Shown here in pieces: positions 8,747 to 17,204 of a stretch of 64,000 bases of DNA. The notes below the pieces were generated by a model. That model searched no databases and had not been told where the DNA came from. It saw only the letters and a list, made by a program, of their open reading frames with translations. Source of the DNA: Sphingomonas sp. Leaf21. Its GTDB lineage: Bacteria; Pseudomonadota; Alphaproteobacteria; Sphingomonadales; Sphingomonadaceae. The stretch lies in contig NZ_CAKASM010000007.1 in NCBI RefSeq assembly GCF_916858675.1, positions 62,001 through 126,000 of the forward strand, given 5' to 3'. Position 1 is the stretch's first letter, and the number at the start of each line of letters is the position of its first letter. The translations under genes were made by a program, and so were the position numbers.

Positions 8747-9345
8747 CGGCTGCGCGCCTTGCCCAGTCGGTTGTCGGCGCCGCGCCGGATCCTGCCCGTC
8801 CCCCCCAGCATGGTATCCGCCATTGCGCGGATGCCCAGGACGAGCTGCCGCTCGATCGTGTCTACCCCCACGCCCATCCGCGCGGCGGCTTCGCGGGCGG
8901 TCAGTCCCTCGATCTTGCGCAGGCGGACGACCTCGCGGCATCGCGGGGGCAGACGATCGATACCGTCCTGCGCGCGCCGGAGCGCGTCGCGGGCGTCGAG
9001 GTGACGATCGGTCGCGGACAGGTCGACGCCCTGGTCGAGGCTTTCGAGGTCGGCGAATTGTTCGAACTGCACGATGCGTTCGAGCTTCGACCGGTTGATG
9101 AGGATGTTGCGCGCGATGGTGAAGACGAAGCCCGCCGTATTGGCGGGCAAGTCCTGCCGCCCGCCGTTCAGCGCCGCCTCGTAGATATCCTGCCTGATGT
9201 CCATGACCTGCTCGGCGGTCCGCCAGTTTCGGCGCAGATAGCGGGTCAGCGACGCTTCCAGCGGAAGCACCTCGTCGCAAAACCAGCGCTCCAACTGCGC
9301 CTCCTCTACCATTGGCGGTCCATAGCCCTTCCCTGTCAAAGCCAT
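8743..9345 (-). CDS. ECF RNA polymerase sigma factor, FecI type
   Basis: Up to 200 residues. Region 2 includes 'LTRYLRRNWRTAEQVMDIRQDIYEAAL' and 'ANTAGFVFTIARNILINRSKLER'. Region 4 includes 'IDRLPPRCREVVRLRKIEGLTAREAAARMGV', a helix-turn-helix for the -35 element. The start may be the ATG at 9345 or the one at 9312 (VEEAQLERWF). It is expected to drive the divergent STN-type receptor and perhaps its own operon. The sigma and anti-sigma frames overlap by 4 bp, as is usual for coupled FecI/FecR pairs. Confidence 0.92.
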   Translation of the reverse strand: MALTGKGYGPPMVEEAQLERWFCDEVLPLEASLTRYLRRNWRTAEQVMDIRQDIYEAALNGGRQDLPANTAGFVFTIARNILINRSKLERIVQFEQFADLESLDQGVDLSATDRHLDARDALRRAQDGIDRLPPRCREVVRLRKIEGLTAREAAARMGVGVDTIERQLVLGIRAMADTMLGGTGRIRRGADNRLGKARSR

Positions 9346-9531
9346 CCTGATCGTGATGACAATCGGCGCGGCGAAAGCCGTAACACGAAAACAAACCGAA
9401 CACCGGTTGCCTGTTTTGACCTAAAATTCTGCGCTGCCACACTTTTTTGTAATTCGACGTTACGGTTTTACCGCTCCCGACTGTCGACATTACCGAGCGA
9501 CGCGAAAGCGCGCCGGAAATGGGGGCAGCAG
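9346..9531 (+). promoter_or_regulatory. Divergent promoter region between sigma factor and STN receptor
   Basis: 186 bp with AT-rich patches, including 'AAACAAACCGAACACCGG' and 'ACTTTTTTGTAATTCGACG', between divergent genes. By analogy with FecI systems, a sigma-ECF promoter for the receptor should lie here. I cannot assign -35 and -10 elements with certainty. Confidence 0.45.
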
Positions 9532-9933
9532 ATGAGAAGAAAATTCGTGATGATCGCGCTTGGCGCAACGGCGTTGACCTCGGTCATGCCCAGCCTCGCG
9601 GCCGCGCAGGCCGCCCAGAGCGCCCGCACGACCCAGCGCTTCGATATCCGCGCCGGGGGGCTGCTGGAGGCGCTGCAGAGCTGGAGCAAGACGACCGGAC
9701 GCCAGATCGTCTACCGCATGGAGGATGTCGGCGGAAAGCAGACGAGCGGTATCCGCGGCGAATATTCCTCGATGCTCGCCCTCCAGGGCTTGCTGCTCGG
9801 CACCGGCCTGAAGACTGTGACGACGGAGGACGGCGCGGTGGCCCTCCGCCCTTTGGCCAGCGACGAGATCGACACCAGCGCCACCCCTGACATCCTGGGG
9901 TCGGTTCCGGTTGAGGGCGAAATGACACCCTAA
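9532..9933 (+). pseudogene. STN-type TonB-dependent receptor, 5' part (interrupted by the Tn3-family element)
   Basis: Signal peptide ('MIALGATALTSVMPSLAAAQA') followed by an STN (secretin/TonB short N-terminal) domain: 'TQRFDIRAGGLLEALQSWSK', 'GRQIVYRMEDVGGKQT', 'GLLLGTGLKTVTTEDGAVALRP'. This is the periplasmic domain that signals to FecR. Native sequence runs to 9896; the last dozen codons and the TAA (9931-9933) come from the transposon's inverted repeat. The frame resumes exactly at 14311: two bases of a codon on the left are completed by one base on the right, giving 'DILVTGRLNW', the usual Ton-box/VTG entry to the plug. The remaining 133-codon frame could still yield a secreted STN fragment. 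Confidence 0.9.
9892..9896 (+). repeat. Target-site duplication, left copy (ATCCT)
   Basis: The 5-bp ATCCT directly abuts the left inverted repeat and is repeated at 14306-14310. Five base pairs is the standard duplication made by Tn3-family transposition. Confidence 0.95.
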
Positions 9934-9934
9934 G
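9897..9934 (+). repeat. Left terminal inverted repeat of the Tn3-family element
   Basis: 38 bp, GGGG...TAAG. It pairs with 14268-14305, with mismatches only at positions 7 and 15. The tnpA stop codon (TAG on the minus strand, 9930-9932) lies inside it, and it also provides the in-frame TAA that ends the truncated receptor. Confidence 0.95.
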
Positions 9935-12827
9935 CGTCGGCATCCTTCGGCCAGAGGTATTCGCCGGTGAGCAGGATGTGCGCCCACCCCAGCGGAGAGA
10001 CGTGGGCAAGAAGATGGTCGGGCGTGTCCAGCCCTTCGCGACGCCGGGCCTCGACGGCATGGCCGAGATGCAGCGTGTTCCAGTAGACGATGATGGCGGT
10101 GAGCAGGTTGAGGCCCGCGATCCGGTAGTGCTGGCCCTCGGTGGTGCGGTCGCGGATCTCGCCCTGTCGACCGATGCGCAGCGCGTTCTTCAGCGCGTGG
10201 TGCGCCTCGCCCTTGTTGAGGCCAACCTGGGCGCGGCGCTGCATGCCGGTGTTGAGAATCCATTCGATGATGAACAGCGTACGCTCGATCCGGCCGACCT
10301 CGCGCAGGGCTGCGGCTAGGTCGTTCTGGCGCGGATAGGCGGCAAGCTTGCGCAGGATGCGGCTCGGCGCGACCTGTCCAGCGCTCATGGTGGCGGCGCA
10401 GCGGAACAAGTCGGGCCAGTTGGAGACGATCAGCGCCTCACGCGCCTTGCCGCCCACCAGCGGGCGCAGTTCGCTCGGCGTCGCGGCAGGGTCGAAAACG
10501 TACAGCCGTTTGGAGGGCAGGTCGCGGATGCGCAGCACGAGGCGATAGCCGAGCATGGCACTGATCCCGAACAGGTGGTCGGTGAACCCGCCGGTGTCGG
10601 CATATTGCTCCTCGATCCGCCGGCCCGCCTCGTTCATCGTCAGCCCGTCGAGCAGATAGGGGGCCTCGCTGACGGTCGCAGGGATGGACTGCGACGCGAA
10701 TGGCGCGAAGCGGTCGTTGACGTGGGTATAGGCCTTGATGCCGGGGTCGTTGCCGTAGCGGGCGTTGACCGTGTTCATCGCCTCGCCCTGTCGCGCGGCG
10801 GGGTAGAACTGGCCATCGGCGGACGCGGTGGTGCCCATGCCCCAGACCCGCGCCATCGGCAGGTCGCCCTGCGCCGCGACCACGACGGCCAGCGCCTGGT
10901 CGATCGCCTCGCTCTCGACATGCCAGCGTGCGAGGCGGGAGAGCTGCCAATAGTCGTGGGTGTTGCACGCGTCGGCCATCTTGCGCAGACCGAGGTTCAG
11001 CCCTTCCGCGAGCAGGACGTTGAGCAGACCGATCCGGTCGCCGCACGGCACGCCGGTGCGCAGGTGCGTGAAGGCATCGGTGAAGCCGAGCGCGGCATCG
11101 ACTTCGAGCAGCAGGTCCGTGATGCGGACGGGCGGCAGGCGACGGTACAGGTCGAGCACCAGCTCCTCGATCCCGTCCGGCGGGTCGGCGGTGAGGCGGT
11201 CGATGCGCAGCGCGCCGTCCTCGATACTGCCGTGCGGGATCGTGCCGTTCCGCGCGGCGCAACCGAGCCGGGTAAGGCCATCGGCAAGCCGCGCCTTGCG
11301 ATCGGCCAGCCAGACCTGCGGGTCGGACGGGACCGCCAGCTTCATGGTACGGGCGACGGTTATCGGCACCAGGACATGGCGGAGGTCGCCGTAGCGGTGC
11401 GAGCGATCGAGCCAGATGTCGCCCGACCGCAGAGCGTCGCGCAGGTGGAACATTACCGCGACCTCGCGGAGACGCGCATCGTCACCACCCTTCACCCGCA
11501 ACTGACGCCGCCATTTGGAATGCGGACGCAGGAAGTCGTCGGTCGCCGGCAATTCGCTCCTGGCGGCGATGGTCATCAAGGCATCAAACAGTGGCCGGGC
11601 GACCGGTGCGGCTGCAAGGTCGAGGCAGCGCAGCATACGCGGCGCATAGCGGCGGAAGCGGTGATAGCCCCGATCGACATGCGCCAGCGGATCGTCGCCC
11701 AGCGTGTCGGTCAGCGTCCTTGCCGTCGCGACGAGGCGGTCGAGCCGGTCCCATCCCGCCGCGTGCGCGACCGCATCGTCCAGCGACGCGCCGTCGCCAT
11801 GCGCATCGAGCAGCGATCGGCCGAGCATGGCGAACCCGTTCAGCGTCGCAGTGACCGCACCTCTGGTTTCCGCAGCACGCGCATCGTGCAGCTGCTTCGC
11901 CTCGCGCCAGGTGCGGCCGACGATCCGGTCATGCGTCTCGATTACTGCGTCGGCGGTCGCCGCAGCCCATTCGATGACACAGACCGCAAGGATGGCGCGG
12001 CGCCGATCGGCGCTCAGATCGCGCAGGCCATCGGCGAAATAGCGTTCGCCCTGCCGGCGCAGACGGGCGACGCGATGCGGCGGGACGCCGGCGAGCAGGT
12101 CAGCGCCGAGGTTCATCGCGCGCAGGAACTCCAACCGGTCGAGCAGCCGGTTCGCCGCGGCGGAATTGCTGCCCGGCTCGATCCGGCGCAGCCAGATGAA
12201 GCGGCTGATCGCGCCCGGCAGCATCTCGGTCGTCAGCTGGTCGAGCCGAGTGCAGGCGACGCGATCGAGGCGCGTGGCGATCCGCTTCTCTATCGCGCGC
12301 TCGGCCGCGACCAGCGCGTCGGCGCACAGCCGCTCGATGGTGGTGATCGCCGGCAGGATGGTCATGGTGTCGCGGCAGCGGGCGATAAAGCGCCGCGCAA
12401 GATCGTCGTTCGAACGGGTCTGTTCGGCTTCGGCGAGCAGCCAGTCGCGGAACGCGCGTGCCGCTGCGCCCTGACCGGGGAACGTCCTGTAGCCGTAGGT
12501 CCGGCGCAGCACCTCCATGTGCTGCTGGCGGGTCTGGCGGCGAACGGCGTAGCGGACGAGCGTGTCGCCGGTGATGCCGAGTTGGGCACCGAGGAAGGCG
12601 GACACCGCGAGTGGGATCACCTCACCTGGTGCCAGCATACGGCCGGGATAGCGCAGCGCGCACAGTTGGAGCGCGAAGCCGATCCGGTTCTCGGGGCGAC
12701 GTCGCCGGTCGATATGGATCAGGTCATCATCGGCGAGGATGTAGTGACGGAGCAGCGATGCCTCGTCGGTCGGCAGGTCGAGCAACGCCGACCGCTGCCG
12801 GGCGCTCAGGATATGGCGTCGCGGCAT
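9930..12827 (-). CDS. tnpA: Tn3-family DDE transposase TnpA
   Basis: 965 residues, close to the usual length for Tn3-family transposases. The N-terminal part ('ILSARQRSALLDLPTDEASLLRHYIL') matches the DUF4158-type DNA-binding region. The C-terminal DDE domain shows 'TTASADGQFY' (first Asp, about residue 669), 'YADTGGFTDHLFG' (second Asp, about 744) and 'GLNKGEAHHALKNAL' (Glu, about 872). It catalyses replicative transposition to cointegrates. The stop lies within the left inverted repeat. No frameshift or missing catalytic residue is seen, so it is probably functional. Confidence 0.97.
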   Translation of the reverse strand: MPRRHILSARQRSALLDLPTDEASLLRHYILADDDLIHIDRRRRPENRIGFALQLCALRYPGRMLAPGEVIPLAVSAFLGAQLGITGDTLVRYAVRRQTRQQHMEVLRRTYGYRTFPGQGAAARAFRDWLLAEAEQTRSNDDLARRFIARCRDTMTILPAITTIERLCADALVAAERAIEKRIATRLDRVACTRLDQLTTEMLPGAISRFIWLRRIEPGSNSAAANRLLDRLEFLRAMNLGADLLAGVPPHRVARLRRQGERYFADGLRDLSADRRRAILAVCVIEWAAATADAVIETHDRIVGRTWREAKQLHDARAAETRGAVTATLNGFAMLGRSLLDAHGDGASLDDAVAHAAGWDRLDRLVATARTLTDTLGDDPLAHVDRGYHRFRRYAPRMLRCLDLAAAPVARPLFDALMTIAARSELPATDDFLRPHSKWRRQLRVKGGDDARLREVAVMFHLRDALRSGDIWLDRSHRYGDLRHVLVPITVARTMKLAVPSDPQVWLADRKARLADGLTRLGCAARNGTIPHGSIEDGALRIDRLTADPPDGIEELVLDLYRRLPPVRITDLLLEVDAALGFTDAFTHLRTGVPCGDRIGLLNVLLAEGLNLGLRKMADACNTHDYWQLSRLARWHVESEAIDQALAVVVAAQGDLPMARVWGMGTTASADGQFYPAARQGEAMNTVNARYGNDPGIKAYTHVNDRFAPFASQSIPATVSEAPYLLDGLTMNEAGRRIEEQYADTGGFTDHLFGISAMLGYRLVLRIRDLPSKRLYVFDPAATPSELRPLVGGKAREALIVSNWPDLFRCAATMSAGQVAPSRILRKLAAYPRQNDLAAALREVGRIERTLFIIEWILNTGMQRRAQVGLNKGEAHHALKNALRIGRQGEIRDRTTEGQHYRIAGLNLLTAIIVYWNTLHLGHAVEARRREGLDTPDHLLAHVSPLGWAHILLTGEYLWPKDADA

Positions 12828-12840
12828 GCGGCAGTGTCCC

Positions 12841-12869
12841 TGTTGAACAGAAGTCTGTTTTGGACAACA
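12841..12869. promoter_or_regulatory. Candidate res subsite between tnpA and tnpR
   Basis: A 29-bp imperfect palindrome with outer arms TGTTG / CAACA and an inner ACAGA-AG-TCTGT repeat with a 2-bp centre. It lies in the 94-bp gap between the divergent transposase and resolvase genes, where Tn3-family res sites are found, and has about the length and symmetry of a resolvase crossover site. The promoters of both genes would overlap it, giving autorepression as in Tn3 (inference). Confidence 0.55.
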
Positions 12870-12921
12870 CTGACCCCGCGCAAATCAAGGGTTTTCGGGG
12901 CCGGTTTTCGGGAAGGTTCAA

Positions 12922-13539
12922 TTGGGACAACGCGCCGCCATCTACGCCCGCGTCTCGACCGCCGACCAGTCGTGCGAGCGGCAGTTGCGCGATCTTGCCG
13001 GTTTTGCCGAACGTGGCGGCTATGAGGTGATCGAGGTCTTCCGCGAAACCGCCTCGGGCATGAAGGCCAACCGCTCGGCACGCGGCGAAGTGATGAAGCT
13101 GGCCCAGGCGCGCCACATCGATGCGATCCTCGTTACCGAACTCAGTCGCTGGGGACGCTCGACGCAGGACCTGCTCGACACACTCAACCGGCTGTCGGGC
13201 TGGCGGGTGTCGGTTGTCGCGATGAGCGGCATGACGTTCGAGGTCGACACGCCGCATGGGCGGATGATGGCGACGATGCTCGCCGGCATCGCGCAGTTCG
13301 AGCGCGACATGCTGAGCGAGCGGGTTCGCTCTGGACTGGCTGCCGCGCAAGCGCGGGGCCGGAAGCTCGGACGGCAGGTTGGCGACCGCCCCAAGTCCGA
13401 CCGCTTGGCGCCCAAAGTGCTGGCGCTCGTCGCCGAGGGCCGCAGCTATCGCTGGATCGCCCGCGATCTCTGTCTCAGCAAGAACACCGTCGCTGCGATC
13501 GTCGGGCGGGCGCGGGTGGAAACGGCTTCAGACATATAG
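12922..13539 (+). CDS. tnpR: Serine-recombinase resolvase TnpR
   Basis: 205 residues. The N-terminal catalytic domain opens with 'AAIYARVSTADQSCERQLRDL', with the nucleophilic Ser in 'RVS'. 'LVTELSRWGRSTQDLLDTL' follows, carrying the conserved arginines, then the long E helix 'MLAGIAQFERDMLSERVRSGLAAA'. A C-terminal helix-turn-helix ('YRWIARDLCLSKNTVAAIV') binds res. The start is TTG at 12922 with GGAAGG 6 nt upstream. It resolves cointegrates formed by TnpA. A role as an invertase is possible for the family, but the location argues for a resolvase. Confidence 0.93.
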   Translation: MGQRAAIYARVSTADQSCERQLRDLAGFAERGGYEVIEVFRETASGMKANRSARGEVMKLAQARHIDAILVTELSRWGRSTQDLLDTLNRLSGWRVSVVAMSGMTFEVDTPHGRMMATMLAGIAQFERDMLSERVRSGLAAAQARGRKLGRQVGDRPKSDRLAPKVLALVAEGRSYRWIARDLCLSKNTVAAIVGRARVETASDI

Positions 13540-13590
13540 ATAGCGGCGTGAGATTGCGGTCCCAGCGCGGCCGTCGCCCAAGGGTGGACG

Positions 13591-14217
13591 TCAGAAGGCC
13601 GGATGATTCAGAGGCGTCAGCTTCAGCCTTGCACGCTCTTGTGCGACGACTTCATTCACCTTGCTCCGGAAGGCGTCGGGGTGGGCTATGAGCGGCAACA
13701 AAGGTGCTGCACGCCCAATGACCCGCTCGTCAGATAGGCCGTTCAAAAAGCGGCTCGCTTCTTCGAAGTCGCCGATTAGACCTGAGGCGATGGCTGCTTC
13801 GTAACCCCACCAGCTTGGTCCCATCCGATCAGGACTGCTGCGGGCGCGTTCGACAACGAAGTCGGCGATGGTCCCAAAGGATGAGAACCGTTCCTTGATG
13901 GCCACAGCATTGGCACGAGCGGTCCTGGCGATCTCGCAAGCGGCACCCCTGAACTGATCTTCTGTTTCAAACTCCGCATGACACTTGGAGGGGACGGCCT
14001 CATTAAAGCTCATGAAGCCAGCGCCGACCCAAAGCCAATGAGCCGCATTCATCAGGGATACGCTTTTCGACCACCTGCTCGGTGTGAACTCCACCACATT
14101 GAGCCACGAACCGTGATCGGCGAACCATAGGCGAGATCGGCCCTTCTGCTGAAAACCGATCGGGGCCAGCTCGGCTTTTGCAGCAGCCGCGATGATCCTA
14201 CTGTGAATGTCGCTCAT
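13591..14217 (-). CDS. Transposon cargo protein, DUF4304-like, unknown function
   Basis: 208 residues from the ATG at 14217 (SDIHSRI); an alternative start at 14262 nearly reaches the right inverted repeat. The opening 'IAAAAKAELAPIGFQQKGRSRLWFADHGSWLNVVEF' resembles DUF4304-type proteins, with their 'GFxxKG...W' pattern. The second half is helical ('FEEASRFLNGLSDERVIGRAAPLLPL'). No signal peptide, membrane span or catalytic motif was found. Base composition is visibly lower in GC than flanking genes, consistent with recent acquisition. It is the only passenger of the element. A defence or toxin-antidote role is conceivable but has no direct support. Confidence 0.6.
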   Translation of the reverse strand: MSDIHSRIIAAAAKAELAPIGFQQKGRSRLWFADHGSWLNVVEFTPSRWSKSVSLMNAAHWLWVGAGFMSFNEAVPSKCHAEFETEDQFRGAACEIARTARANAVAIKERFSSFGTIADFVVERARSSPDRMGPSWWGYEAAIASGLIGDFEEASRFLNGLSDERVIGRAAPLLPLIAHPDAFRSKVNEVVAQERARLKLTPLNHPAF

Positions 14218-14267
14218 GAACGCGACGCTACCCCCTACGTCGGCTTTCACCAAACTCGACAATCCCG

Positions 14268-14305
14268 CTTAGGGTGTCATTTCGCCCTCAGCCGGAACTG
14301 ACCCC
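14268..14305 (-). repeat. Right terminal inverted repeat of the Tn3-family element
   Basis: Reverse complement of the left repeat with two differences over 38 bp. It is followed immediately by the second ATCCT. Confidence 0.95.
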
Positions 14306-14310
14306 ATCCT
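14306..14310 (+). repeat. Target-site duplication, right copy (ATCCT)
   Basis: Identical to 9892-9896, directly outside the right inverted repeat. Confidence 0.95.
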
Positions 14311-17113
14311 GGTCACGGGTCGGCTGAACTGGACGCTGAACACCGGCATCGAGCGTACCCAGAACGACAGTCAGCCCTTCATCGTGATGGGCCGCAAGGA
14401 GATCGAGCGGAGCGGCGCGCCGAACCTCGAGGCCTTTTTACGCAACCAGTTGAACGTCAACACCTCGCCGATCGTCGGGGACCAGACCGTCGCTGGCCTG
14501 GGCGCGGCGGATCGGCCCGTCGGGATCAGCAACATCAACCTGCGCGGCCTCGGCTCGCGCGACACGCTGATCCTGATCGACGGGCGTCGCCAGCCCGGTA
14601 TCAATATCGGCAACGGCGATATCGGCCAGCCATCGATCACCGGCATCCCTATCGCGGCGGTCGAGCGGATCGAGGTTCTCGCCTCCTCGGCATCGGGCAT
14701 CTATGGCAGCGGCGCCTCGGGCGGCGTCATCAACATCGTGCTGCGCCGCGACTTCAAGGGCGGCGAGCTGGCGCTCAACTACGACAACACCACCGACTTC
14801 GCGCAGGGGCGCGCGACGATCGACCTGACCGGAGGACTGCCGATCGAGGGCGGTCGGACGCGCATCTCGGTGACGGGCAACTGGACCAAGTCGGATCCGC
14901 TCCGTTACGGCGACCGAGAGGATCTGCGCCAGCGCGGGCTGACCGCGCTGCTGGCGAACAGCCCCGGCGACTTCTACGGCACCTTCGTCGCCCCGCCGCA
15001 GGGCACGATGAGCAATTTCAAGGCGACCAACGGGCGTCCGCTGGTGCTGAAAAGTGCCTATGGCGGCCAAACCCTGTCGAGCAGCTACGGCACCATCCCG
15101 GCGGGCTATGGCGGGTTGCAGGCGGCGGGGGTGGCGCCGCTGCTCGCGACGATCGGCACCTACAATCTCGACCAGCCCAACACCGCCAACGGGTCGGGCG
15201 CACGCGCGCCGCTGATCTACGGCCTCGACCAGTATAGCGGATCGCTGGCCGTGCGCCGCGAATTCAACCGCTGGCTGACCGCCTATACCGAGGTGGGGAT
15301 CACCCACAGCTCGGGCGTCAACGTTTTCTCGAACACGGTCAAGACGTTCACGCTGGCCGCCAACGCGCCGAACAACCCGTTCACCAGCGCGCTCAACGTC
15401 ACGCTGCCGGGCGACGCGCGCTACGATGCCGCGATCAGGAGCTCGACATCGACGCTGCGAGCCCTGGGTGGCGCGATCATCCGTTTGCCCGGCAACTGGC
15501 AGGCGGTGGCCGAACTGTCCTACTCCCGGTCCAACTACGCGTTGCAGAACACGCCCGCCGCGCCGTCGGGCACCGCCTCGGCGCTGCTTCGCGCGGGGAG
15601 CGTCGATGGCCTGCGCGATCTGTCGGCCAACCCGTTCAGCCTGCCCTATGATCCGACGCCCTATTATTCCCGGCGCCAGAACGGCCAGGCGTCGAACCTG
15701 GCCCCGTCGCTGCGCATCGCCGGTCCGCTGCCCTTCTCCTTGCCCGGCGGCAAACCGCAGATGACGGTCAATACCGAGATCAACACGCAGCGGATCGAGT
15801 CGGTCCTCGCGACGATCCTCAACCCCCTGACCCCGCTGACCAACTATACGCCGACCGCGATTCAGACGACCAAGTCCGTCTATGCGGAGATCGTCTTCCC
15901 GCTGCTCGGCGGCCAGCATCAGCTTCCGCTTTTCAAGCTGCTGGAACTGCGCGTATCGGCCCGTCACGAGGCCTTCAAGGGCAGCGGCGCCGATATCTAT
16001 CCCTGCTATCAGCCCTATGTCCCGGGCCAGTACGACTATTTCGCTGGCTGCCCCGGGCAGGACGCCGTCATCGAGCGCGCGGTCAGCCGCAATGCGCACA
16101 CCGATCCCAGCATCAGCATGCGCTGGCAACCGACGAACGGCGTCACGTTGCGCGGCTCCTACTCGACCGGTTACCTGCCGCCCCAGCTGAACCAGCTGGT
16201 GCGGCAGCCCAGTCCGTCGATCATCGTCACCGTGGGCGACCCGGCCCGGGGCGGCGAGCTGATCGGGGACCAGAGCCTCGGGCTCGGCATGGTCAGCGGC
16301 TTCATCGGCGGCAACCCGAACCTGAAGCCCGAGGTCTCACAGACCTGGACCGCCGGGGTGATCCTGGAGCCTCATTTCGTCGAGGGTCTGCGCTTCTCGG
16401 TCGACTGGACGCGACTTCACAAGAAGGACATTTATTTCGACCCGTCCTTCCTGACCTCATCCTTCTTCGGGGGCACCCAGGCGCAGTTCGACCAGTTCCT
16501 CAAGGAATATCCGGATCGCGTCACCCGGGGACCGGCATCCGACGGCTTCGCGGTCGGGCCGATCACCTCGCTGGACGTGTCGCTGGTCAATCTCAAGTCG
16601 CTGACGACGCAGGCTTTCGACTTCACCCTCAACTATGATTCGATGCTGTTCGGCGGAAACCTCGCGGCGGTGGGCCGGGCGACCTATACCGACACGCTGA
16701 CCATCCAGCCCTTCGGGGACTCGCCCGCGGTCGATTATGCCGGTGTCGTCACGCGCGATTTCGCCGCGGCGCTCGGTGCATCGGGCTCGCTGCGCTGGCG
16801 TGGCAGCGGCTCGCTGCAATGGAGCAAGGACGCCATCAGCTTCGGCTGGCAGACGCGCTATATGAGCGGCTATTTCCTGATGACGGATCACTCGGTCGTG
16901 CCTCAGCAGGGATCGGCCAAGGTGGCAGGCCAGATGTATCATGACGTCAACCTGACCTATAAATTCCCGTTCAAGATGACGCTCCGTCTCGGGATCAACA
17001 ACCTCTTCAACAAGCTTCCGCCGCTCGATGCGTCGCAGTCGCCGCTTTACTACAGCGCGTATGGCGATCCGCGACTGCGCAGCTTCTATCTCGGCGTCAG
17101 CAAGTCCTTCTGA
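14311..17113 (+). pseudogene. STN-type TonB-dependent receptor, 3' part (plug and barrel)
   Basis: Continuation of the receptor begun at 9532. From the joint it reads 'LVTGRLNWTLNTG', then the plug ('RKEIERSGAPNLEAFLRNQLNV', 'NINLRGLGSRDTLILIDGRR', 'VERIEVLASSASGIYGSGASGGVINIVLRR' in successive segments) and a 22-strand-type barrel ending 'FYLGVSKSF'. Joined to 9532-9896 it gives 1055 residues, normal for STN-containing receptors. An ATG at 14384 opens a 909-codon frame, but that product lacks a signal peptide, so export is unlikely. No other lesion is visible. The natural ligand is unknown. Confidence 0.93.
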
Positions 17114-17122
17114 CCGATCGAC

Positions 17123-17144
17123 GGCGCGGGCGGATGCCCGCGCC
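17123..17144 (+). terminator. Hairpin after the interrupted receptor
   Basis: GGCGCGGGC-GGAT-GCCCGCGCC, a perfect 9-bp stem 10 bp after the receptor stop. It lacks a T tract, so it may only attenuate read-through into the M16 gene. Confidence 0.5.
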
Positions 17145-17204
17145 GAACTTCCCCCATGCCATGACGGGACGCACGTTCGCCCCCCGTCGTTCTAGGATAA
17201 GCCG

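Larger units (their letters stand above)
9897..14305. mobile_element. Complete Tn3-family transposon (4409 bp)
   Basis: Bounded by 38-bp terminal inverted repeats that begin GGGGTC and end TAAG and differ at only two positions, with a perfect 5-bp direct duplication outside. It contains tnpA (minus strand), a serine resolvase gene (plus strand, divergent from tnpA), a short intervening res-like region, and one cargo gene at the right end. All parts look intact, so the element may be active and the insertion recent. It lies inside the STN-type receptor gene. Confidence 0.96.

Noticed and set aside
10575..13025. 816-codon open frame on the plus strand over tnpA
   Set aside because: Mirror frame of the transposase; TnpA has its DDE residues in the minus-strand frame.
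14384..17113. Independent 909-aa receptor starting at ATG 14384
   Set aside because: It would lack signal peptide and Ton box. The frame continues upstream to 14311 and joins the STN part exactly once the transposon is removed.
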